Positions 51,638 through 61,573 of a stretch of DNA of 64,000 nucleotides are shown piece by piece. The position numbers and the translations under genes were made by a program. The notes below the pieces were generated by a model that was not told the DNA's origin, did not search any database, and saw only the letters and a program-made list of their open reading frames with translations. Source of the stretch: Stappia stellulata (lineage in GTDB: Bacteria > Pseudomonadota > Alphaproteobacteria > Rhizobiales > Stappiaceae); contig NZ_JAIVMF010000009.1 of assembly GCF_020176715.1 (NCBI RefSeq), forward strand, positions 1-64,000. Direction: 5' to 3'. Position 1 is the first letter of the stretch, and the number at the start of each line of letters is the position of its first letter.

Positions 51638-52716
51638 TTGCGCGGCCCCGGCGCGGATTTCGCCGCTTCCTCGGCCGCAAGCGAGGCTTCCCGGCCGGCC
51701 GCGTCATAGGCCCGCACGATGCGGGCGACCAGTTCGTGACGCACCACGTCGACCTCGGTGAAATCGACGCGGGCCACGCCCTCGATGCCGGTCAGCAGCG
51801 ACAGCGCGTCGCGCAGGCCTGACTTCTGGCCCGGCGGAAGGTCGACCTGGGTCGGATCGCCGGTCACGATCATGCGCGAATTCTCGCCGAGCCGGGTGAG
51901 GAACATCTTCATCTGCATGGCGGTCGTATTCTGCGATTCATCCAGGATGACAATCGCATTCGACAGCGTGCGGCCGCGCATGAAGGCCAGCGGCGCAACC
52001 TCTATCATGCCGGACTGAAGCCCGCGATCGACCTTTTCCGCCGGCATCATCTCGAAGAGCGCGTCATAAAGCGGGCGCAGATAGGGGTCGACCTTCTCCT
52101 TCATGTCGCCGGGCAGGAAGCCGAGACGCTCGCCCGCCTCCACCGCCGGACGGGAGAGGATCAGCCGGGCCACGTCGCCGCGCTCCAGAAGTGCTGCCGC
52201 ATAGGCGACCGCCAGGAAGGTCTTGCCGGTGCCGGCGGGGCCGACGCCGAAGATCAGGTCCGCCCGGTCCATCGCCCGGATATAGGCATCCTGCGCCGGC
52301 GTGCGCGCCAGCACGGTCTTGCGGCGGGTGGAAATCTGCGCGAACGACAGATGCGAGCGCGGCTCGATGGTCGGAAGGTCCAGTTGCGCCTCCTCGGCAA
52401 TGGCCATGCGCAACGCGCCATCCACGTCGCCCGGATGCAGCTCCTGCCCCTGCTGAAGCCGGGCATAGAGTGCCTCGAGCGCGCGCCGCGCCTGCTCGCA
52501 GGCCGCGTGGCGGCCCTTGATGATCACCTGATTGCCGCGCGCGACGGCATCGACGCCCAGACGCTGTTCGATGAGGGCAAGATTCTGGTCGAACTGGCCG
52601 AACAGGTCGCCGACAAGGCGATTGTCGTCGAAGGCGAGCACGACATGCGTCATGTCCGAGGCGGAGACCGCAGCGCGGCTGCTGCCCCGGCTCTGGGTCC
52701 GGCTCTCGCCGGTCAA
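51634..52716 (-). CDS. ybeZ: PhoH-like ATPase (YbeZ)
   Basis: A 360-residue NTPase with Walker A GVGPAGTGKTFLAVAYA (about 157-173), RPAVEAGERLGFLPGDMKEK and Walker B IVILDESQNTTAMQMKMFL. The N-terminal region holds a KH-like part (about 45-75). It is the usual partner of YbeY in rRNA processing. Overlaps ybeY; 57 bases after miaB. Confidence 0.93.
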   Translation of the reverse strand: MTGESRTQSRGSSRAAVSASDMTHVVLAFDDNRLVGDLFGQFDQNLALIEQRLGVDAVARGNQVIIKGRHAACEQARRALEALYARLQQGQELHPGDVDGALRMAIAEEAQLDLPTIEPRSHLSFAQISTRRKTVLARTPAQDAYIRAMDRADLIFGVGPAGTGKTFLAVAYAAALLERGDVARLILSRPAVEAGERLGFLPGDMKEKVDPYLRPLYDALFEMMPAEKVDRGLQSGMIEVAPLAFMRGRTLSNAIVILDESQNTTAMQMKMFLTRLGENSRMIVTGDPTQVDLPPGQKSGLRDALSLLTGIEGVARVDFTEVDVVRHELVARIVRAYDAAGREASLAAEEAAKSAPGPRK

Positions 52717-52773
52717 ACGGCTACTCCTGGCATTCTGCCTCCTGGTGGCCTTGCGCGGACTGTCCCTGTCGGG

Positions 52774-54210
52774 TCATGCGACCTGAACATCCTGCCCGTT
52801 CACCGGGCGCGCGAACAGGGAATTTGTGCCCGTGTCCGTGATTTCCACCGCAACGATCTCGCCGATGCGCGTTTCCGGCAGATCGAGCTGCACCGGTTGC
52901 AGCCAGGGCGAGCGCCCCGTCAGCTGTCCGGGATTGCGGCCGCGCTTCTCCAGCAGCACGTCGCAGCTGCGACCGACCATCGCCAGGTTGAACGCACGCT
53001 GCTGGTCCGCGATCAGCGCCTGAAGCTCGGCAAGCCTTTCGCCCATCACGGCGTCGGGCACCTGTTCGTCCAGCGAGGCTCCCGGCGTGCCGGGGCGCGG
53101 GCTGTATTTGAACGAGAACGCCGAGGCGTAGCCGACCCGCTCGACCAGATCCATCGTGTCGCGGAAATCGGCGTCGCTCTCGCCCGGAAAGCCGACGATG
53201 AAATCGCCCGACAGCGCCAGATCGGGCCGCGCCTCGCGGATGCGGTCGATCAGGCGGAAATAATCGTCGCGCGTGTGGCGGCGGTTCATCGCCTTGAGAA
53301 TGCGGTCGGAGCCGGACTGCACCGGCAGGTGCAGATAGGGCATCAGCTGCGGCAGGTCGCGGTGGGCGGCGATCAGCGCGTCGTCCATGTCGCGCGGGTG
53401 GCTCGTCGTGTAGCGCAGCCGGTCGAGACCGGGGATCTCCGCCAGACGGAACAAGAGTTCGCCCAGCCCCCAGCTGCGGCCGTCGCTGCCTGCGCCGTGC
53501 CAGGCGTTGACGTTCTGCCCCAGAAGCGTGACTTCGCGCACGCCGCGCGCGGCCAGACGCTCCGCCTCGCCGACGATCTGCTCGACCGGGCGCGACACTT
53601 CCGCGCCACGGGTATAGGGCACGACGCAGAAGGTGCAGAACTTGTCGCAGCCTTCCTGAACGGTGAGAAACGCGGAGACCGTGCGCTTGGAAGCCTGCGC
53701 AGCGGATGGTTCGGCCAGGTGGCGGAACTTGTCCTCGATCTCGAAGTCCGTCTCGACCACGCTTTCGCCGCTGGCGGCGCGCTTCACCAGATCCGGCAGG
53801 CGGTGATAGGTCTGCGGCCCGAAGACGAGGTCGACGACGGGGGCGCGGCGGGCGATCTCCTCGCCTTCCGCCTGCGCCACGCAGCCGGCGACGCCGATCA
53901 TCGTGTCGATGCCGCGCGCGGCGCGCTCCTGCTTCAGCTTGCGCAGCCGGCCGAGCTCGGAATAGACCTTTTCCGCCGCCTTCTCGCGGATGTGGCAGGT
54001 GTTGAGGATGATCAGATCCGCCTCGTCGAGCGTCTCGGTCGGCGTAAAGCCGTCCGGCACCAGCGCGTCGGTCATCCGCTCGCTGTCATAGACGTTCATC
54101 TGGCAGCCATAGGTCTTGACGAAGACGCGGCGGCCGCCCGGCGCGCCGGATACGGCGGCGTCGGCGGGCGTGTCGGCAGGCTTTGTGACGCTGGTGTGTT
54201 CGTCGCTCAT
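52774..54210 (-). CDS. miaB: tRNA-2-methylthio-N6-dimethylallyladenosine synthase MiaB
   Basis: A 478-residue radical-SAM methylthiotransferase acting on adenosine 37 of tRNAs. The UPF0004 domain has cysteines in [18 protein letters not shown] and [11 protein letters not shown] for the auxiliary cluster; the radical-SAM motif is [22 protein letters not shown] domain ends the protein. The start MSDEHTS has GGGGA upstream; the adjacent upstream ATG is also possible. Full length. Confidence 0.95.
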   Translation of the reverse strand: MSDEHTSVTKPADTPADAAVSGAPGGRRVFVKTYGCQMNVYDSERMTDALVPDGFTPTETLDEADLIILNTCHIREKAAEKVYSELGRLRKLKQERAARGIDTMIGVAGCVAQAEGEEIARRAPVVDLVFGPQTYHRLPDLVKRAASGESVVETDFEIEDKFRHLAEPSAAQASKRTVSAFLTVQEGCDKFCTFCVVPYTRGAEVSRPVEQIVGEAERLAARGVREVTLLGQNVNAWHGAGSDGRSWGLGELLFRLAEIPGLDRLRYTTSHPRDMDDALIAAHRDLPQLMPYLHLPVQSGSDRILKAMNRRHTRDDYFRLIDRIREARPDLALSGDFIVGFPGESDADFRDTMDLVERVGYASAFSFKYSPRPGTPGASLDEQVPDAVMGERLAELQALIADQQRAFNLAMVGRSCDVLLEKRGRNPGQLTGRSPWLQPVQLDLPETRIGEIVAVEITDTGTNSLFARPVNGQDVQVA

Positions 54211-54299
54211 CATATCCCCGGGCAGGCCTTTCGGCCGGTGCCGTGTGGTGTGTCGCGGATCTCGGATCAGGGATCCTCGATCATGAAACCGGGCCTGCT

Positions 54300-55154
54300 T
54301 TACCCGTTTTTTGCCGCTTTGAGAATAGCAGCTTCCGCCTCGGAATCCGATTCCACACCCGCGGCCGGCAGCGCACGGCCGGCGCGTGCCTCGGCCGCCA
54401 TCTCCCGGACGCTGCGCTCGAGCCTGCGCGTCAGCATCTTGCGGTCGTTGCCCGGCGACACGCGCAGCGGCCCGCCCCAGACGACGGTCACGTCCACGGC
54501 CCCCTTGCGCACCACATTCATGAAATGCGGGATCATCTCCATGTCGCCATACCAGGCGACATGGGCGCGGAACTGCCGCCCCATCGGCACGCCCTGCAAG
54601 TCCGTATAGGCCAGCGCCAGCGGCTGGATCCACACGTCCTCGCCCTCGCCCGCCACCGCATGGCGCGCGGCGCCGATCAGGGCGGAGCGAAACGGCAGCA
54701 CCTCGTTGCCGCTGTTCGAGGTTCCTTCCGCAAACAGCACCATGGCATCGCCCTCAGCCAGGCGCGCGCCCAGCTCGCTTGCGGTGCGCGCCGTGGCGCT
54801 GCGCCGCTCCCGGTCGACGAAGACCGAGCGCTGCAGCTTGGCGAACAGCCCGAACACCGGCCAGGAGGCCACTTCCGACTTGGCGACAAAACTGAGCGGC
54901 ATGCGGCTGCCGAGCACGGTGATGTCGAGCCAGGAGACATGGTTGGCGGTGATCAGCAGGGGCCGGTCGCGCGCCGCCCGGCCGATCTCCCTGACGCGAA
55001 TGCCGACGAGCGCGCAGGCCATGCGGTGCCAGACAACCGGCAGCCGGCGCTTCAGCTCGCCGGGGATGCGCAGGGCCACCCATTGCACCGGGATCATCGG
55101 CAAGGTGATCGCCGTGAGGGCGGAGAGGACGGCAAAGGCGCGCAGCCTCGACAT
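54300..55154 (-). CDS. 1-acyl-sn-glycerol-3-phosphate acyltransferase (PlsC family)
   Basis: A 284-residue membrane acyltransferase. An N-terminal hydrophobic segment (5-27) precedes the H-x4-D motif [11 protein letters not shown] (about 69-79) and the FAEGTSNSG motif (about 140-148). It makes phosphatidate or acylates a related lysolipid such as an ornithine lipid; the second possibility cannot be ruled out. It follows the Fur-like gene by 4 bases and precedes miaB. Confidence 0.88.
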   Translation of the reverse strand: MSRLRAFAVLSALTAITLPMIPVQWVALRIPGELKRRLPVVWHRMACALVGIRVREIGRAARDRPLLITANHVSWLDITVLGSRMPLSFVAKSEVASWPVFGLFAKLQRSVFVDRERRSATARTASELGARLAEGDAMVLFAEGTSNSGNEVLPFRSALIGAARHAVAGEGEDVWIQPLALAYTDLQGVPMGRQFRAHVAWYGDMEMIPHFMNVVRKGAVDVTVVWGGPLRVSPGNDRKMLTRRLERSVREMAAEARAGRALPAAGVESDSEAEAAILKAAKNG

Positions 55155-55158
55155 CGCG

Positions 55159-55608
55159 TCAGTCCCGTTCGCCGGACCCGGGCGAAGAGCCGAGCGGAAT
55201 GCCGTAAAGCTCGAGCCGGTGATCGACGAGACGATAGCCGAGGCGCACGGCGATCGCCTCCTGCAGGCGCTCGATTTCCTCGTTGCGGAACTCGATCACG
55301 CGACCGCTCTTCAGGTCGATCAGATGGTCGTGATGCTCATCCGGCACGGTCTCGTAGCGCGCCCGCCCGTCGCGGAAGTCGTGGCGCTCGATAATGCCGG
55401 CGTCCTCGAAGAGTTTCACCGTGCGATAGACGGTGGAGATCGAGATGCGCGGATCGTTCAGCACGGCGCGACGGTAGAGCTCCTCGACATCGGGATGGTC
55501 GCTGGCATCCTCGATCACGCGGGCAATGATCCGGCGCTGTTCGGTCATGCGCATGCCCTTGGCGACGCACACGTCCTCCAACGACTGCGAACTTCCGAGA
55601 TCGGACAT
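55159..55608 (-). CDS. Fur-family regulator, probable Mur
   Basis: A 149-residue metal-dependent repressor. The winged helix (about 18-90) includes MRMTEQRRIIARVIED and ISISTVYRTVKLFEDAGII; the metal site has ERHDFRDGRARYE and EHHDHLIDLKSG. There is only one cysteine (C14) and no CxxC pair for structural zinc, as in the alphaproteobacterial Fur branch that mostly acts as the manganese regulator Mur. Mn rather than Fe sensing is inferred. Ribosome site GGCAGGCGAG precedes the ATG. Confidence 0.9.
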   Translation of the reverse strand: MSDLGSSQSLEDVCVAKGMRMTEQRRIIARVIEDASDHPDVEELYRRAVLNDPRISISTVYRTVKLFEDAGIIERHDFRDGRARYETVPDEHHDHLIDLKSGRVIEFRNEEIERLQEAIAVRLGYRLVDHRLELYGIPLGSSPGSGERD

Positions 55609-55715
55609 CTCGCCTGCCTCTTTCTGGTCGCCGGTTCCGGCCCGAGGGCCGGCGGACCCGGCCGTGCTCCGGTCGAAGCGACCCGCCTGGAGCGGGCGCC
55701 ACCATGCCCAGCCGA

Positions 55716-56204
55716 TTACGCCAGATCGACGCGCATGACAAGCGCACCGCCGTCGCCGTCGCTGTCCTGATAATAGCCCTTTCGGGTGCCGACGGTGTGA
55801 AAGCCCAGCGACTTGTAGAGCGTGACCGCGGCCGCATTGGCGGCGTCGACCTCCAGGAACAGCGCCTTGATCCTGTCCGCATAGAGCCTGGAGATCGCGG
55901 CGCGCATCAATTGCGCGCCGACGCCCCGCCGCCGCTGGCGCGGATCGACGGCAATCGTCAGGATTTCCGCCTCGTCGGCCGCCTCGCGCACGATGACAAA
56001 GCCCAGCGCCGCCCGGCTGCCCATCACATTCGCGCGGCGCGCCTGCAGGATGAAGACGCCCGGCTGGCGCGCCAGCGCAACCAGCTCGTCCGCGCCCCAG
56101 CCGACGGGAAACGACCGGTCGTGCAGATCGGCAAGGGCGTCGAGATCCTCGCGACGCGCCTCCTCGATCACCGGCGGCGGCGCCCAGAACCACCAGAAGG
56201 TCAT
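55716..56204 (-). CDS. rimI: Ribosomal protein S18 alanine N-acetyltransferase RimI
   Basis: A 162-residue GNAT enzyme. The acetyl-CoA loop RQRRRGVGAQLMRAAI (about 88-103) and the core EAEILTIAVDP and FLEVDAANAAAVTLYKSLGF are typical of RimI. It overlaps tsaB in an ATGA, the classic tsaB-rimI arrangement. Confidence 0.92.
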   Translation of the reverse strand: MTFWWFWAPPPVIEEARREDLDALADLHDRSFPVGWGADELVALARQPGVFILQARRANVMGSRAALGFVIVREAADEAEILTIAVDPRQRRRGVGAQLMRAAISRLYADRIKALFLEVDAANAAAVTLYKSLGFHTVGTRKGYYQDSDGDGGALVMRVDLA

Positions 56205-56890
56205 GCCAAAAGCCTCGCGTCGCGGCGCGCCGGCGCGGCATCGGGCGCACGCAGATAAAGCGGCTCGGGCCGCGACGTCCCGGGATCCGCCAGCGCCCCG
56301 AGGCGGGCGACATCCGCGATCGCCGGCCAGCCATGGGCGTGAAGCACGGCCAGGTCGCCGCGTTGCGTGGCCGCGACGATCTTCTCCGCCCCGCTTCCGG
56401 CCAGGCACGCCCCTTCGGGCAGCTCATCGCCGAGCGCTGCGGCCGCAACCGCGCGCGCGGCATCGCACGGCGTGCCATCTGAAGAAAATCCCTGGATGTA
56501 GACGTCGGCCCCGCGCCCGGCGATGGTTGCCCAGATCGCGGCTCCACTGCGCTCCGGGGCGTTCTCGCGCCGGGCCCGGGCGGCAAGGGCCGCGAGCGTG
56601 GAAACGCCAACAGCGGGCACATGCACCACCAGTGCGATCCCGCGGGCCGCGGACAGTCCGACGCGCAAGCCGGTGAAACTGCCCGGTCCGACGGTGACGA
56701 CGACCCGGTCGAGTTCGCTGAAGGCGATGCTTGCTTCCGCCGTCACCTCGCCGATCATGCCCATCAGCCGTTCGGCGTGGCCACGCCTGAGCACCTCGCT
56801 CGCCTCCGTCAGGCGCGCGGAAGCCCCTTCGCCGTCAAGGACGGCGACGGAACAGGCGTCGAGCGCGGTATCGATCGCAAGGAGGCGCAT
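56201..56890 (-). CDS. tsaB: tRNA threonylcarbamoyladenosine biosynthesis protein TsaB
   Basis: A 229-residue ASKHA-fold partner of TsaD in t6A37 synthesis. The N-terminus MRLLAIDTALDACSVAVLDG and the signature VTVGPGSFTGLRVGLSAARG (about 66-85) are diagnostic. Overlaps rimI by 4 bases. Confidence 0.94.
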   Translation of the reverse strand: MRLLAIDTALDACSVAVLDGEGASARLTEASEVLRRGHAERLMGMIGEVTAEASIAFSELDRVVVTVGPGSFTGLRVGLSAARGIALVVHVPAVGVSTLAALAARARRENAPERSGAAIWATIAGRGADVYIQGFSSDGTPCDAARAVAAAALGDELPEGACLAGSGAEKIVAATQRGDLAVLHAHGWPAIADVARLGALADPGTSRPEPLYLRAPDAAPARRDARLLA

Positions 56891-57015
56891 GCAGCGAGTA
56901 AACCCATAGAGGCAGGATCCGTCGACCCGACCATTTGCTAGCTGGTCTTTGCCGAAATCGCGAGCCCCGCACGGGCCTAGATCCGGTCCATCAACGAAAA
57001 ACCGCCCGCCGACGC

Positions 57016-57043
57016 AAAACGGCCCGGCGCAAGCGCCGGGCCG
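57016..57043 (-). terminator. Rho-independent terminator after nfuA
   Basis: On the minus strand CGGCCCGGCGC pairs perfectly with GCGCCGGGCCG (57020-57030 with 57033-57043), 11 bp, followed by TTTT. It lies 24 bases after the nfuA stop. Confidence 0.85.
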
Positions 57044-57067
57044 CCGAAACGCTTTTCAGCGGCACGA

Positions 57068-57622
57068 TTACATCGCGCGCACTTCCTCGACTTCCGGAAC
57101 GAAGTGACGCAGCAGGTTCTGGATGCCGTGCTTGAGCGTGGCCGTGGAGGACGGGCAGCCGGAGCAGGCGCCGCGCATCGACAGATAGACGACCCCGTCG
57201 CGGAACCCGCGGAACGTGATGTCGCCGCCATCCTGGGCAACCGCCGGACGCACGCGCGTCTCGATCAGCTCCTTGATGGTGCCGACGGTCGTCTCGTCGC
57301 CCGCCTCGAAGAACTCCTCGGCGCTTTCCTCGGCCATCTCGTCGCGGGTGACAGGCGCGCCGGACATGAAATGCTCCATGATCGCACCCAGCACCGCCGG
57401 CTTGATGTGCTGCCATTCGGCATCGCCCTTGGTCACCGAAATGAAGTCATGGCCGAAGAAGATGCCCTCGACGCCCTCGACCTCGAACAGCTTTTCCGCC
57501 AGCGGAGATGCGCCCGCATCCTCGGACTTGCGGAAATCCATCGTGCCTTGCGGCAACACGACACGGCCGGGCAGGAACTTGAGTGTCGCCGGATTCGGCG
57601 TCGCCTCGGTCTGAATGAACAT
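57068..57622 (-). CDS. nfuA: Iron-sulfur cluster carrier NfuA
   Basis: A 184-residue [4Fe-4S] carrier. The Nfu_N domain (1-90) starts MFIQTEATPNPATLKFLPG; the NifU-like C-terminal domain has the cluster-binding CxxC in MRGACSGCPSSTATLKHGIQ. The ATG of MFIQTEA was chosen over a longer frame; AAGGAAAGAGCATC precedes it. Ends at its own terminator. Confidence 0.95.
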   Translation of the reverse strand: MFIQTEATPNPATLKFLPGRVVLPQGTMDFRKSEDAGASPLAEKLFEVEGVEGIFFGHDFISVTKGDAEWQHIKPAVLGAIMEHFMSGAPVTRDEMAEESAEEFFEAGDETTVGTIKELIETRVRPAVAQDGGDITFRGFRDGVVYLSMRGACSGCPSSTATLKHGIQNLLRHFVPEVEEVRAM

Positions 57623-57889
57623 GATGCTCTTTCCTTTGTCGCTGGTGGCGCCACCCCTGTCCAACCGTATCGAGGTCGAGAGGCAACGCCGCGCGCTCGT
57701 CGTCATTTTGCCAGCCATTTGCGACGAGACGACCCGCGCACTGTCTTGAACAGTATAGAGGGCCGCGGCCGCGAATTCCAGATTGGAATTGTTCCAGAGT
57801 GGCATTTTCACCGCGTTTTCGTGTCTCGGTCTTGCAGGATATACGCAACGTGACCCGCGAGCGGATCTCAGACGCCCCGCAAGGGTCGC

Positions 57890-58384
57890 TCAGGCGAGGG
57901 CCGCAATCGATTCGTCGTCGAGCGTCGCCGGAACGATGGTGACGGGGATGGGAAAACTCGCCGCGCCCTTGCCGGCGATCGCCGAAACGAGCGGCCCCGG
58001 CCCTTCCGAGCCGCTGCCGGCGGCAAGAACGAGGATCGCGATGTCGGCGTCCTCCTCGATCAGGGCGAGGATCTCGTCCGACCGGTTGCCTTCTCGCACG
58101 ACAAGCTCGGGCTCGGTCCGGGCCACGGACCGCACGCGGTCGGCTGCCTTTTCAAGGCAGTTTTCCGCGTTTTCGCGGGCCTCGGCGCGCATGATATCCT
58201 CCACGCCCAACCAGTGCTGGAAATCGCCGGGCGCAATGACATAGAGCAGAGTGGCAATGCCGTTGGTGCGCTCCGCGCGCTTTGCGGCATAGACAATCGC
58301 CCGGTCGGCCTCCGACGTCTCGTCGACGACGACGAGAAACTTGCGGCGGTGACCTTCCTCGAAGCTTTTGCGGATCGCTACCAT
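57890..58384 (-). CDS. Universal stress protein (UspA family)
   Basis: A 164-residue single-domain USP. The N-terminal strand is RKFLVVVDETSEADRAI, and the ATP-binding type loop near the end reads VLAAGSGSEGPGPLVSAIAG, so nucleotide binding is plausible. The exact stress role is unknown. It stands between hslU and nfuA on the same strand. Confidence 0.88.
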   Translation of the reverse strand: MVAIRKSFEEGHRRKFLVVVDETSEADRAIVYAAKRAERTNGIATLLYVIAPGDFQHWLGVEDIMRAEARENAENCLEKAADRVRSVARTEPELVVREGNRSDEILALIEEDADIAILVLAAGSGSEGPGPLVSAIAGKGAASFPIPVTIVPATLDDESIAALA

Positions 58385-58459
58385 GGGCGCATGCTGCCAC
58401 CGGCCACGTCATGCGGCAAGCACCATCCTGTCCCACCCGATACGGCGCGACGGCAGCGG

Positions 58460-59764
58460 CTAGAGAATGAAACGCGACAGGTCGACATTCTTGGCCAGCT
58501 CCCCGATGTTTTCGCGCACATAATCCGCATCGATCACCATTGTCGTGTCGCCGGCATCGGGCGCGGTGAAGGACACCTCGTCGAGCACGCGCTCCATCAC
58601 CGTCTGCAGGCGGCGCGCGCCGATGTTCTCGATCGTGGAGTTGAGATCGACCGCAATGGAGGCGATTTCCTCGATCGCGTCGTCGGTGAACTCCAGCGTC
58701 AGCCCTTCCGTTCCCAGAAGCGCGACATACTGCTTGATGAGGCTCGCCTCGGTGTCGGTCAGGATGGCGCGGAAGTCGTCCTTGGTCAGCGCCTTCAGCT
58801 CCACGCGGATCGGCAGACGGCCCTGCAGTTCCGGCAAGAGGTCCGAGGGCTTGGAGACATGGAAGGCGCCGGAGGCGATGAAGAGCACATGGTCGGTCTT
58901 CACCGGGCCATGCTTCGTCGAGACCACCGTGCCCTCGATCAGCGGCAGCAGGTCGCGCTGAACGCCCTCACGCGACACGTCGCCACCGGTGCGCTCGCTG
59001 CGGGCGCAGATCTTGTCGACCTCGTCCAGGAACACGATGCCGGCGTTTTCCACCAGATCGATCGCCTCCTCGATCACCTTTTCCTCGTCTAGCAGATTGT
59101 CCGCCTCCTGCTCCAGCAGGATGTCGTAGCTTTCGCTCACCTTGACCCGGCGGGTCTTGGTGGCTCCGCCCAGCGCCTTGCCCAGCATGTCGGAGAGGTT
59201 CATCACGCCGATGCTGCCGCCGGGCATTCCGGGCATGTCGAAGCCGGGCATCTGCGGCTGGGCGCGCACCTCGATGTCGATTTCCTTGTCATCCAGCTCG
59301 CCGGCGCGGAGCTTCTTGCGGAAGCTGTCCTTGGTCGTCGGGCTGGCATTCTTGCCGACCAGCGCCTCGACCACGCGCTCCTCGGCCTGCAGATGCGCCT
59401 TGGCCTCGACGGACTTGCGCTTGGCCGTGCGCACCAGCGCAATGCCGGCCTCCACCAGATCGCGCACGATCTGCTCGACGTCGCGCCCGACATAGCCGAC
59501 CTCGGTGAACTTGGTCGCTTCCACCTTGACGAAGGGCGCATTGGCAAGCCGCGCGAGCCGCCTGGAAATCTCGGTCTTGCCGACGCCGGTGGGGCCGATC
59601 ATCAGGATGTTCTTCGGCATCACCTCCTCGCGCAGCCCTTCCTCGAGCTGCTGACGGCGCCAGCGGTTCCTGAGCGCGATGGCAACGGCGCGCTTGGCAT
59701 CCTTCTGGCCGATGATGTGCCGGTCCAGTTCGGAAACGATCTCGCGGGGAGAAAGCGTGGTCAT
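58460..59764 (-). CDS. hslU: ATP-dependent protease ATPase subunit HslU
   Basis: A 434-residue AAA+ unfoldase of the HslUV protease. Walker [20 protein letters not shown] (about 53-71), the pore motif [20 protein letters not shown], Walker [14 protein letters not shown] and the C-terminal DLSRFIL that docks into HslV are all present. It is separated from hslV by a membrane-protein gene. Confidence 0.97.
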   Translation of the reverse strand: MTTLSPREIVSELDRHIIGQKDAKRAVAIALRNRWRRQQLEEGLREEVMPKNILMIGPTGVGKTEISRRLARLANAPFVKVEATKFTEVGYVGRDVEQIVRDLVEAGIALVRTAKRKSVEAKAHLQAEERVVEALVGKNASPTTKDSFRKKLRAGELDDKEIDIEVRAQPQMPGFDMPGMPGGSIGVMNLSDMLGKALGGATKTRRVKVSESYDILLEQEADNLLDEEKVIEEAIDLVENAGIVFLDEVDKICARSERTGGDVSREGVQRDLLPLIEGTVVSTKHGPVKTDHVLFIASGAFHVSKPSDLLPELQGRLPIRVELKALTKDDFRAILTDTEASLIKQYVALLGTEGLTLEFTDDAIEEIASIAVDLNSTIENIGARRLQTVMERVLDEVSFTAPDAGDTTMVIDADYVRENIGELAKNVDLSRFIL

Positions 59765-59789
59765 GACGGGATCTCTCGTTGAAGGAAGG

Positions 59790-60878
59790 TCAATCGACGG
59801 CGGGCAGATAGCGCAAGGCCGTCATCGAACGGAACGGGATCGCGACCACGCGGCGCACGCGGCGCCAGCCCGAGCCCAGGAGCAGGATGAAGCAGCCGAG
59901 CACAACGAGCGTTGCCGCCAGCGTAACCTCGCCCGAGGGGTCGACCGACCCCAGCAACTGGGCGATGGCGACGCCGAAATAGCCGAGGCCGGAGACGAGC
60001 ATCGCCCTGCGGTCCACCAGAACGGCGACGAGCGCGAGCACGACGAACAGCCCGATCACCGCAAGCGCGTCGCCCGCGCCCTGCGGGTTCGCATCGGCGG
60101 TCGCCAGCATCAAGATGGAATGCACCAGCAGGGGCGCGGCGAGAAGATGCAGCCAGAAGGCCTTGTCGCTTGCGGTGGTGACGCGCATAACGTCGCGGCT
60201 GTCGAACCACATGGCGGCGATGAAGGTCGCCCCACCGGCTGCCAGCGTGAACCAGGCGAGATGCGCCTCCAGGAAGCCCGGCACTGCCGTTTCCAGCAGG
60301 ACCGCGACAAGAAACAGAAGGCTGCCGGCAATGCCCGCCGCGCCGACCGGAACGCCGAACCGCCAGTGATGCAGACCGGCACCGCAGACACCGATCAGGG
60401 CCGGCAGGATCGCCGAGCCGGCGTTGGTCGCCAACAGCTCCTGCGACCCCGAAAACAGCGGACCGGAGGCCATCGCCAGGAGGCCCGCGAGGAGGAACAC
60501 GGGCGCAAACACCACCGCCAGCAGGAAGGAGGGCAACGCGAGGCGCATCCGCCGCGCGAAGATCTCCGACAGCATCCAGATGACAGCGGCCAACAGCCCG
60601 GCGACGACGGCATCCGGCAGGAAGGCGCCCAAACCGTAGGCGGCCCCGACCAGCAACATGACGATGCCGATGGACAGGAAAACGTCATGGAAGCCGCGTG
60701 CGAAACGGACTTCCTCCGCATCCGCGACGGAAACCCCGGTGCGCGCCTCCTCCTCCGAGCGCCACAGCTCCTGCATGCGCTGCACCTGATCGGGGGAGAC
60801 GATGCCGGCCGCCTCCGCGCGCCGCAGCCGGGCCGTCATCTCGTCTGCGGTCCAGGCCTCGCCCGCCAGGGTGGTCAC
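59790..60878 (-). CDS. Polytopic membrane protein coupled between hslV and hslU
   Basis: A 362-residue protein with about 60 soluble N-terminal residues and then roughly ten membrane segments. The N-terminal [20 protein letters not shown] followed by many helices resembles DUF2157-type membrane proteins, but I do not recognise it with certainty. It starts at GTG 60876-60878, which overlaps the hslV stop (GTGA), so it is translated with the protease subunit. A link to membrane proteolysis or heat stress is only suggested by position. Confidence 0.8.
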   Translation of the reverse strand: MTTLAGEAWTADEMTARLRRAEAAGIVSPDQVQRMQELWRSEEEARTGVSVADAEEVRFARGFHDVFLSIGIVMLLVGAAYGLGAFLPDAVVAGLLAAVIWMLSEIFARRMRLALPSFLLAVVFAPVFLLAGLLAMASGPLFSGSQELLATNAGSAILPALIGVCGAGLHHWRFGVPVGAAGIAGSLLFLVAVLLETAVPGFLEAHLAWFTLAAGGATFIAAMWFDSRDVMRVTTASDKAFWLHLLAAPLLVHSILMLATADANPQGAGDALAVIGLFVVLALVAVLVDRRAMLVSGLGYFGVAIAQLLGSVDPSGEVTLAATLVVLGCFILLLGSGWRRVRRVVAIPFRSMTALRYLPAVD

Positions 60879-61438
60879 GCGGTGCTCTCCAGCGATTCGA
60901 TCGTCACATTCTCGTTGGTGTAGACGCAGATCTCGGCGGCGACCTTCATCGCCTTGCGGGCGATTTCTTCCGCGCCCAGGTCGCTGTCGGCGAGCGCACG
61001 GGCGGCGGCCAGCGCGTAGTTGCCGCCAGATCCGATCCCCATGATGCCGCCCTCCGGTTCCAGCACGTCGCCGGTTCCGGTCAGCACCAGCGAAATGGAA
61101 CTGTCGGCGACCAGCATCATCGCCTCGAGCCGGCGCAGGTAGCGGTCGGTGCGCCAGTCCTTGGCAAGCTCGACGCAGGCGCGCATCAGCTGCCCGGGAT
61201 ATTGCTCGAGCTTGGCCTCGAGCCGCTCGAACAGCGTGAAGGCATCCGCCGTCGCGCCGGCGAAGCCCGCGATCACCTCGCCCTTGGCAAGCGGGCGCAC
61301 CTTGCGCGCGGTGCCCTTGATGACCGTGGGGCCGAGCGAGACCTGGCCGTCGCCGGCGATCACGACGCGTCCGCCCTTGCGCACGCTCACGATCGTCGTT
61401 CCGTGCCAGCCCGTGGGATCGTCCTGCGAGTGCATCAT
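60875..61438 (-). CDS. hslV: ATP-dependent protease peptidase subunit HslV
   Basis: A 187-residue N-terminal threonine peptidase. The propeptide of 13 residues (ending GWHG) precedes the catalytic T14 in [40 protein letters not shown] and [14 protein letters not shown] are family motifs. First gene of the hslV-membrane protein-hslU group. Confidence 0.96.
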   Translation of the reverse strand: MMHSQDDPTGWHGTTIVSVRKGGRVVIAGDGQVSLGPTVIKGTARKVRPLAKGEVIAGFAGATADAFTLFERLEAKLEQYPGQLMRACVELAKDWRTDRYLRRLEAMMLVADSSISLVLTGTGDVLEPEGGIMGIGSGGNYALAAARALADSDLGAEEIARKAMKVAAEICVYTNENVTIESLESTA

Positions 61439-61573
61439 TCACCTTTCCAGCCTGTCCTGCCTTGCCGGGACGGATCACCGGCAAGACCGTTTCCGCCTAT
61501 GTAAGCCCAGCGCGCGCGTTTGCAAACCGGCCCGCCCTGCCGGCCGGCCTGCAACCGCTCCCGAAGAGATATT

